A stretch of 37,727 nt of DNA from Hyphomicrobiales bacterium (GTDB lineage: Bacteria > Pseudomonadota > Alphaproteobacteria > Rhizobiales > Rhizobiaceae), in NCBI GenBank assembly GCA_026400435.1, contig JAPLOZ010000013.1:1-37727 (forward strand), given 5' to 3'. This document shows positions 31,377 to 37,727 of this stretch, in pieces. The position numbers were made by a program, and so were the translations under genes. Numbering within the stretch: position 1 is the first letter of the stretch; every line of letters begins with the position of its first letter. The notes beneath the pieces were generated by a model that worked only from the letters and a program-made list of their open reading frames with translations, had not been told where the DNA came from and did no database searches.

Positions 31377-32597
31377 ATGGACGAAGCGGGCAAGCTTGGC
31401 GACATCGGCTTTGGCTATCGCCCGCGCGCGCCCTATGCCTGCGATCCCGCCGCCACGCGCGGCCGCTTCCAGGCGGAACCCGAGAGCCCGACCCGCACAC
31501 CGTTCCAGCGCGACCGCGACCGCATCATCCATTCCACCGCCTTCCGCCGCCTCAAGCACAAGACACAGGTGTTCTTCGCGCATGAGGGCGATCACTACCG
31601 CACGCGGCTCACCCATACGATCGAGGTCGCCCAGATCGCGCGCGCGCTGGCGAGGGCGCTGCGCTGTGACGAGGACCTCGCCGAGGCCATCGCGCTGGTG
31701 CATGATTTCGGCCACACGCCGTTCGGACACACCGGCGAGGACGCCCTCAACCTCAAGATGGCGCTGTGGGGCGGCTTCGACCACAACGCCCAGTCGCTGC
31801 GCATCGTCACCCGTCTGGAGCGCCGCTACGCCGAGTTCGACGGGCTCAACCTCACGTGGGAGACGCTCGAGGGCCTCGTCAAGCACAACGGTCCGCTCGC
31901 CGATGCCGGGGGCAGGGGGCTCAAGGGGCCGGTTCCCCAGGCGATCCGCGATTTCTCGGAGCTGTTCGACCTCTGGCTCGACAAATACGCCAGCCTGGAG
32001 GCGCAATGCGCCGCCATCGCCGACGACATCGCCTACAACACGCACGACATCGACGATGGCCTGCGCGCCGGCCTGCTCACCCTGGACATGCTGGAAACCG
32101 TCGCGCTGCCATCGGGCATTCTCACCGCCGTGCGCGACCGCTATCCCAACCTCGACCCGGTGCGTGCAGGCCACGAACTGTTGCGGCGGCAGATCACCAT
32201 CATGGTCGAGGACGTGATCGTCACCACGGCGGCCAATCTGGCGCGCCTGAAGCCGCAATCGGCCGACGACGTGCGCAATGCCGGCGAGACGATGGTCGTC
32301 TTTTCGCCGGCGCTCTCGGCCCAGGAGAAGGAACTCAAGGCGTTCCTCTACAAGAACATGTACCGCGCCGACGACGTGATGCAGGTGCGAGGCGACGCCG
32401 AGCGGGTCGTCGCCGAACTGTTCGACGCCTATTTCGCTGATCCGCGGCTGATGCCGGAGGGCTGGCGCGAGGGCCTCGACCGCGCCAGCGACCGCATCAA
32501 GGCGCGCGATGTCGCCGATTTCCTTGCCGGGATGACCGACACCTATGCTCTCAAGGAACACCGCCGCCTGTTTGACCATACGCCCGATTTGGGCTAG
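31377..32597 (+). CDS. dgt: Deoxyguanosinetriphosphate triphosphohydrolase-like protein
   Basis: A 406-residue HD-domain phosphohydrolase that releases triphosphate from deoxynucleoside triphosphates and so trims dNTP pools. [15 protein letters not shown] near residue 52 is the signature of this subfamily. Metal ligands are His80 (RLTHTIEV), the His109-Asp110 pair in [14 protein letters not shown], and a later Asp in [14 protein letters not shown]. Length is normal for the short type-2 dGTPase-like proteins. It is followed by a palindromic repeat and argS. Confidence 0.93.
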   Translation: MDEAGKLGDIGFGYRPRAPYACDPAATRGRFQAEPESPTRTPFQRDRDRIIHSTAFRRLKHKTQVFFAHEGDHYRTRLTHTIEVAQIARALARALRCDEDLAEAIALVHDFGHTPFGHTGEDALNLKMALWGGFDHNAQSLRIVTRLERRYAEFDGLNLTWETLEGLVKHNGPLADAGGRGLKGPVPQAIRDFSELFDLWLDKYASLEAQCAAIADDIAYNTHDIDDGLRAGLLTLDMLETVALPSGILTAVRDRYPNLDPVRAGHELLRRQITIMVEDVIVTTAANLARLKPQSADDVRNAGETMVVFSPALSAQEKELKAFLYKNMYRADDVMQVRGDAERVVAELFDAYFADPRLMPEGWREGLDRASDRIKARDVADFLAGMTDTYALKEHRRLFDHTPDLG

Positions 32598-32618
32598 GGC
32601 GCGCCTCGCGGCTGGCTT

Positions 32619-32664
32619 GGTCTCCTCCTTGTGGGGAAATGGCCGGCAGGCCAGAGGGGGGCGA
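32619..32664. repeat. Mesorhizobium-type intergenic repeat between dgt and argS
   Basis: The segment read on the minus strand runs CCCCCCTCTGGCC, TGCCGGCC, ATTTCCCCACAAGGAGGAGACC. This pattern (CTCTGgCCTGCCGGcCAT followed by CCCCACAAGG) resembles an intergenic repeat I recall as frequent in Mesorhizobium genomes. The GGCCGGCAGGCC core is a short palindrome. Confidence 0.6.
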
Positions 32665-32696
32665 CATGAGAGCGCCCATGTTCCAGAGTTTGCACA

Positions 32697-34454
32697 ATGA
32701 ACATCTTCGCCGACTTCAATGAGCGAGTCATAAAAGCCGTTCAGGGACTTGATCTGAAAGGCAAAGACGGCGCCGCGCTGGATTTCTCACGCATCGCGGT
32801 CGAACCGCCGCGCGACCCCAGCCATGGCGATCTCGCCACCAACGCGGCGATGGTGCTTGCCAAGCCAGCGGGCCAGAACCCGCGTGCGCTGGCCGAGACG
32901 CTTGCGCAGGTGCTACGGGCCGACCGCGACGTTGTGGGCGTCGATGTCGCCGGCCCGGGCTTCGTCAACATGAAGCTGTCCGACGCCTTCTGGCAGGCGC
33001 ATCTCGTGGCGATTCTGGCGGCGGGCGCGAACTACGGTCGTTCTTCGATCGGCGCTGGCCGGAAAATGAATGTCGAGTACGTCTCCGCCAATCCGACCGG
33101 CCCCATGCATGTCGGCCATTGCCGTGGCGCGGTGGTCGGCGACGCGCTCGCCAACTTGCTGGCGTTCGCGGGTTACGACGTGACCAAGGAATATGTCATC
33201 AACGACGCCGGCTCCCAGATCGATGTGCTGGGGCGCTCGGCCTTTTTGCGCTACCGCCAGGCGCTCGGCGACCAGATCGGCGAAATTCCGCCCGGGCTCT
33301 ACCCCGGCGACTATCTCGTCCCGGTCGGCCAGGCGCTGGCCGCCGAGTTTGGCCGCGGCCTCCTGGAGATGCCCGAGGACAAGGCGCTGGCCATCGTCAA
33401 GGACCGCACGGTCGACGCCATGATGGGCATGATCAAGCAGGATCTGGCGCTGCTGAACGTCCACCACGACGTGTTCTTTTCCGAGCGCACGCTGCATGCC
33501 GACGGCGCGAAAGCCATTCGCGCGGCGATCAACGACCTGACGCTCAAGGGCCACATCTACAAGGGTACGCTGCCGCCGCCCAAGGGCGAGAAGCCCGACG
33601 ACTGGGAGGACCGCGAGCAGACGCTGTTTCGTTCCACCGAAGTCGGCGACGACATGGACCGGCCGCTGGTCAAGTCGGACGGCTCCTTCACCTATTTCGC
33701 GGCCGACGTGGCTTACCTCAAGGACAAGGTGAACCGCGGCTTCGACGAGCTTATCTACGTGCTCGGCGCCGACCATGGCGGCTATGTCAAGCGGCTCGAG
33801 GCGCTGGCCCGCGCCGTGACTGGCGGCAGCGTCAAGCTGACGGTGCTGCTTTGCCAGCTGGTCAAGCTGTTCCGCGACGGCGAACCCGTGCGCATGTCGA
33901 AGCGGTCGGGCGACTTCATCACGCTGCGCGAGGTCGTGGAAGAGGTCGGCCGCGACCCGATCCGTTTCATGATGCTCTATCGCAAGAACGACGCGCCGCT
34001 CGACTTCGACTTCGCCAAGGTCACCGAGCAGTCGAAGGACAATCCGGTCTTCTACGTGCAATATGCATCGGCGCGCTGCCATTCGGTGTTCCGGCAGGCG
34101 AGGGAACAGTTGCCCGGCCTGGACTTTGACCGCGGGACGCTTTCTGCCGCCGGCAGTCTGCTGGCCGACGAAGGCGAACTCGGCCTTGTCCGCAAGCTCG
34201 CGGAATATCCGCGCATGATCGAATCCGCGGCCGCAGCGCTCGAGCCGCACCGCATGGCATTCTACCTCTACGACCTCGCCAGCGCCTTCCACAGCCAGTG
34301 GAACAGGGGCGCAGACAACGCGGACTTACGTTTTGTTAAGGTTAACGAACCAATATTGACCTGTGCCAGACTAGGGCTGGTGCAGGCTGTTTCAGATGTA
34401 TTGACTTCCGGCCTGGCGTTGATCGGGGCTGATGCGCCCGCTGAGATGCGTTAG
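32697..34454 (+). CDS. argS: Arginyl-tRNA synthetase
   Basis: A 585-residue class I synthetase that charges tRNA-Arg. The N-terminal additional domain (residues 1-110) recognises the tRNA. The HIGH motif is HVGHCRG in [10 protein letters not shown], about residue 138, and the KMSKS-like loop is RMSKRSGDF, about residue 400. The DALR anticodon-binding domain fills the last 120 residues and ends [22 protein letters not shown]. Length fits the family. It is upstream of the SPOR-domain gene, as in other Rhizobiales. A weak AGAG precedes the ATG at 32697. Confidence 0.97.
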   Translation: MNIFADFNERVIKAVQGLDLKGKDGAALDFSRIAVEPPRDPSHGDLATNAAMVLAKPAGQNPRALAETLAQVLRADRDVVGVDVAGPGFVNMKLSDAFWQAHLVAILAAGANYGRSSIGAGRKMNVEYVSANPTGPMHVGHCRGAVVGDALANLLAFAGYDVTKEYVINDAGSQIDVLGRSAFLRYRQALGDQIGEIPPGLYPGDYLVPVGQALAAEFGRGLLEMPEDKALAIVKDRTVDAMMGMIKQDLALLNVHHDVFFSERTLHADGAKAIRAAINDLTLKGHIYKGTLPPPKGEKPDDWEDREQTLFRSTEVGDDMDRPLVKSDGSFTYFAADVAYLKDKVNRGFDELIYVLGADHGGYVKRLEALARAVTGGSVKLTVLLCQLVKLFRDGEPVRMSKRSGDFITLREVVEEVGRDPIRFMMLYRKNDAPLDFDFAKVTEQSKDNPVFYVQYASARCHSVFRQAREQLPGLDFDRGTLSAAGSLLADEGELGLVRKLAEYPRMIESAAAALEPHRMAFYLYDLASAFHSQWNRGADNADLRFVKVNEPILTCARLGLVQAVSDVLTSGLALIGADAPAEMR

Positions 34455-34562
34455 GGCCAGAACCGAACAAGAACCTGTCACCTTTTGCCCACATTGCGCT
34501 GGTAGTGGCCAACCTTGCGCGACGTCCATGGCGTCCGAATGTATGTGAGTTCGGGAAAACGA

Positions 34563-37500
34563 ATGGCAGACAAAAACCAGCAAAAGATCGCCGATCAGAT
34601 CGACTTCTCCGAAGATGATCCGTTCGCCGAACTGACCCGCATCATGGGCTTCGACCCAAGGCAGCCTGCCAGGCAGGCAGCGCCCGCTCCCGCGCCCCAG
34701 CAGGCGCCGGTCGAGCAGGTTGCGGAAGATGACTTCAGTCTCGACCTGGAAAGGGAGCTGCTCGGCGGCTTCGATCTCGATGACGCCCGGTTCGACGCGC
34801 CCGACGCATCGGGCGTGGCAGAGGCGGTCTCGTATGAGCCAGAGTTCGAAGCGTCGTCTGCGGAAGTTCCCGTTGCCGCGTCAGACAACGAGATGGCGGA
34901 GGTCGATTTTGATTTCGCGGGCGCCTTCGAAGCCGAGATGGCCGAGCCGCAAGCGGCTGCCGAACCCGAGCTGAAATTCGACGGCGATCTGGACGCGGCC
35001 TTGGCGGCGACCTCCGGACAGGCGCAAACCGCCGGCCACGGCGATGACATGGAGTTTGACCTCGGTCTCACCGATGAGGACGTGCAGGCCCTCGACGCGC
35101 AGCCGCCGGTGCCCCGGTCGGCTGTCGAAAGCCGCGAACCCCAGATCGATGCAGACCTCTATGCCGCGATGGCGGACATCGACATGAACTTCCTTGCCGA
35201 TGGCGCGTCTGCCGAGCCTCCGCCCGCGGTGCCTGCGCGACAGGCCGCGCCGGCTGTCGCCCATGCCTATCCCGAGGCGGCCGATCCTGAGATGGCCGCC
35301 ACGGAAGGGGCTCACGGAGAAATCGAGTTCTTTGACGCCAGCGATTTCAGTTTCGTGGATGAAGCGGCGACCGCCGTCGAGCCGGAGCCGGTCGTTGAAG
35401 CCGCGCCCGACCCGCAGATCGACGAAGCCGTCTTTGACTTTGCCGCAGACGAGCTTCAGGTCGAGGCTGCCGAAATGTCCGATGAAACGGAGGTCGAGGC
35501 GTTCTCGTTCGACGATTCGGTTTTTGAATTGGAGGACGTTCCGGAAGTCCGGGCCGAACCCCTGCCGGTCATGTCGGCAAGGCCGGAGCCGGTTTCGGCG
35601 GCGGATTTCCAGCTTTCCGTGCCAGCCTACGTGCCGCGCAAACTGCCTGTTTCGCCGATGGATGTCGCAGCCGAGGAATATCGGCAGCGCGAAGCCGTCG
35701 TCGAGCCCGCGTCCGCTGACTTCAATCTCGAGGACGAACTCAACGCCTTGCTGGGCAACGTCAGGTCGATAAGCAACCAGACGCCAGCGGAGCCCAAGGC
35801 CGCCCCGGATGCGGAGGTCGCGGCGTACACGCCGGAGCCCCTCGTGCAGTCGGCCCCCGCGTTTGAACTGCCGCGTTACGTGGCGCCGGAGCCGGTCGCT
35901 TTCGACGCGCCTGAGCATCCCGCCGACATCGATGACAATCTCAGTTGGGAATTCGAAGACGCCTTTGCCGCTGAAGCGGCGGAAAACCTTGCCGAGCCTG
36001 AGGCCGAAGAGGCGCAGTACGGTGCCGGCGGCTATGAGCCCGAAGAGGCATACGCGCCGAGTTTCGACGAAGAGGAGCCGTCTCACCCGATCGATCTGGA
36101 TGCGGCTTTCGATCAACTGGCGGCGGAACTGCGTCCGGCAGATCCGGAGCCGCCCTATCGTGATGCGCTGGCCAGCGCCGCCATCGGGGCGGGCGCATAC
36201 GCGGCGTCGCGCTCCGACTATGATTTCGGCCAGCGCCCCTATGTCCCCGCGCCCCGTCAGGCGGCGATAACTGAGGCCAGCCCGCACCGCGATCCGGTCG
36301 TGCGTGGCAATCCACTGAAGGAAGACCCGCTCGATATCATCACCCAGCGTGCGGAGAAATATTCCAGGAAGGATCCGATTACGCCCTATGGCCGTGACAT
36401 CGGCCTGGCGACAGGTACGGCGTCGGGCTATTCCGAAGCCGATGGTCGCGAGGACGATTTCGAGTTCGATCTTGCCGACACGTTCGAAGCGCATCCAGAG
36501 GTGGAGACGGTGGAGGTGGCCGATCGCGCCATCGCGCTGGCCGACGACCTCGACATTCCCGAACTCCCCGAGGACGAGGACTATCCGGCAACGGCTTACG
36601 ACGATCTGGACACCGAATTCTCCAGCCTGCTGACCGACATGAACAACGAGCCGGCGGCGGCGCAGGCCGAGAGATACGGCGATCCACTCGCCGGCGACGC
36701 CTTCAGCGCGCGCCGCAACGAGAATCCGGCCCGCGACCGCGCCGGCGCATCGCCCAAGGCTGGCGACTATTATGCACACGCCGACGCCTTCGCGCTCGAT
36801 GCCGACGATCTGCCGGGCAGCCGGACGGACGGAAGCTATGGAGCGGACGCGTACGAATACGACCCCGATTTCGACCAGGAGATGCCTCAGCCACCCTTGG
36901 CCGCGAAAGCCCGCGGTGCTTCCCGTTCGCGCGGCCTGCTGATTGCCGGCATCGTCGGCGGTGTCGCCCTTGTCGGCGCACTGGGGGCCTTCGCGCTGTC
37001 GTTCGGCGGTCGCACAGGCAGCGACACGCCGGCGCTGGTCAAGGCGGACGACGGCCCGGTCAAGGTGAAGCCGGAAAATACCGGCGGAAGGATCGTGCCC
37101 AATCAGGACAGCAAGGTCTACGACACCGTGTCGGGCGAGGGCGCTGCAAGCGCACCCCAGCAGGAAAAGCTCGTGACCACCGCCGAGGAGCCGATTGACG
37201 TGGCCCCGCCGGCCGTCGTGGAAGACAACGCGGCGACCGCTTCCGGCAAGAGCGAGGATCGCATCGAGCAGATCGTGCAGGATGCAGCCAGTCTCCCCGA
37301 TTCCGAGATCGTTGCCGTCGCGCCCCGAAAGGTCCGCACCATGGTGGTGAAGCCGGACGGCACTCTGGTGCCGCGCGAGGACGAACCCGAAGCGGCGCCA
37401 TCCAGCGAGCAGACCGATACGATTGCGGCTGCCATCCCTGACGCCGCGCCTGCTCCGGCCATTCCCGATGCGACCGGCTCCCTGGCGGCGGCGACGCCGA

Positions 37501-37727
37501 AGCCCGCGCCCGGCCTTGCGCCGGCCGCCCCCGAGGAAGCCACGGAAACGGCGGCGGCTGCCGCCGACGCAGACGAGGCTGGCGACATGCCGGAAACCGC
37601 TCCGATCGTCCCGTTGCGACCGGCAGACCAGCCGATCGAAATTGTCGGCGAGGTGAATCGCGATCAGGTTGCCGCAGCCAATGCGTCGAATGTTTCTTCC
37701 GGCTACTGGGCCTTGCAGATTGCCTCG
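34563..37727 (+). CDS. Large acidic SPOR-domain envelope protein (partial, runs off the window end)
   Basis: From ATG at 34563 one frame stays open for 1055 codons to the window end. Residues 1-785 are a very acidic, Pro/Ala/Glu-rich cytoplasmic region with scattered short repeats of the type FDLDD, DFDFA, FDDSVFELED and DLDAAFDQL. A basic patch (KARGASRSRG) leads into a transmembrane helix at about 790-815 (LLIAGIVGGVALVGALGAFAL). A Pro/Ala-rich periplasmic linker of about 230 residues follows, and the last visible residues (GYWALQIAS) match the first strand of a SPOR domain, which binds denuded septal peptidoglycan. The missing part is probably only the rest of that domain. The argS neighbour fits the rhizobial cell-division/envelope locus that usually continues with nagZ and scpAB. 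Confidence 0.85.
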   Translation, partial: MADKNQQKIADQIDFSEDDPFAELTRIMGFDPRQPARQAAPAPAPQQAPVEQVAEDDFSLDLERELLGGFDLDDARFDAPDASGVAEAVSYEPEFEASSAEVPVAASDNEMAEVDFDFAGAFEAEMAEPQAAAEPELKFDGDLDAALAATSGQAQTAGHGDDMEFDLGLTDEDVQALDAQPPVPRSAVESREPQIDADLYAAMADIDMNFLADGASAEPPPAVPARQAAPAVAHAYPEAADPEMAATEGAHGEIEFFDASDFSFVDEAATAVEPEPVVEAAPDPQIDEAVFDFAADELQVEAAEMSDETEVEAFSFDDSVFELEDVPEVRAEPLPVMSARPEPVSAADFQLSVPAYVPRKLPVSPMDVAAEEYRQREAVVEPASADFNLEDELNALLGNVRSISNQTPAEPKAAPDAEVAAYTPEPLVQSAPAFELPRYVAPEPVAFDAPEHPADIDDNLSWEFEDAFAAEAAENLAEPEAEEAQYGAGGYEPEEAYAPSFDEEEPSHPIDLDAAFDQLAAELRPADPEPPYRDALASAAIGAGAYAASRSDYDFGQRPYVPAPRQAAITEASPHRDPVVRGNPLKEDPLDIITQRAEKYSRKDPITPYGRDIGLATGTASGYSEADGREDDFEFDLADTFEAHPEVETVEVADRAIALADDLDIPELPEDEDYPATAYDDLDTEFSSLLTDMNNEPAAAQAERYGDPLAGDAFSARRNENPARDRAGASPKAGDYYAHADAFALDADDLPGSRTDGSYGADAYEYDPDFDQEMPQPPLAAKARGASRSRGLLIAGIVGGVALVGALGAFALSFGGRTGSDTPALVKADDGPVKVKPENTGGRIVPNQDSKVYDTVSGEGAASAPQQEKLVTTAEEPIDVAPPAVVEDNAATASGKSEDRIEQIVQDAASLPDSEIVAVAPRKVRTMVVKPDGTLVPREDEPEAAPSSEQTDTIAAAIPDAAPAPAIPDATGSLAAATPKPAPGLAPAAPEEATETAAAAADADEAGDMPETAPIVPLRPADQPIEIVGEVNRDQVAAANASNVSSGYWALQIAS

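Noticed and set aside
34881..36779. Long minus-strand open frame opposite the SPOR-protein gene
   Set aside because: It mirrors the acidic repeat codons as Arg/Val/Gly-rich sequence, without domains or a ribosome site; the plus frame is continuous for 1055 codons.

Overview
The window looks like chromosomal DNA of a high-GC alphaproteobacterium of the Hyphomicrobiales, most like Mesorhizobium and other Phyllobacteriaceae. The clues are the dgt, argS, SPOR-protein gene order with erpA divergent to it, a rhizobial-type betaine-homocysteine methyltransferase (bmt), an AztAB/ZnuCB-type zinc transporter behind a Zur-like operator, and short palindromic intergenic repeats of the rhizobial kind. No rRNA, tRNA, CRISPR array, transposase or phage gene was found. 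All family assignments are from reading the protein sequence; no database search was run.

Layout. 1-1600 (minus): zinc ABC transporter. 1715-3145: a lone Stf0/NodH-like sulfotransferase of different composition, then a RidA-family protein. 3269-5862: an ECF sigma factor overlapping a membrane-anchored von Willebrand A (YfbK-type) protein, closed by a strong terminator. 6030-8395: a Tat-exported beta-propeller protein and two unrecognised genes. 8407-10347 (minus): bmt with a perfect inverted-repeat operator, and an XRE regulator. 10557-13617: a fatty acid desaturase, a PhnD-like binding protein lacking a signal peptide, and a convergent MFS transporter.

13851-26471 is the most interesting part. 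A tightly packed plus-strand cluster encodes an MttB-superfamily methyltransferase without pyrrolysine, an MDR oxidoreductase, an FAD/GcvT dimethylglycine-dehydrogenase-like enzyme, an SDR, a DddP-like M24 protein and a class III aminotransferase. After a gap with a structured candidate small RNA and a 26-residue membrane peptide on the other strand comes a DddL/DddQ-type cupin, followed 3 nt later by cobQ. The two DMSP-lyase-type proteins belong to unrelated folds, and both keep the metal and catalytic residues I recall for characterised enzymes. My inference is that this is a locus for taking apart methylated onium osmolytes (betaines and DMSP-like compounds), with bmt nearby handling methyl transfer.

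26478-37727 is mostly ordinary: a composite rhizobial palindromic repeat, a DUF2161 nuclease-like protein, VOC and AraC genes, a TauE/SafE permease, a TerB-like protein, exonuclease III (xth), erpA, dgt, another intergenic repeat, argS, and a very long acidic SPOR-domain envelope protein that is cut by the window end just as its SPOR domain begins.
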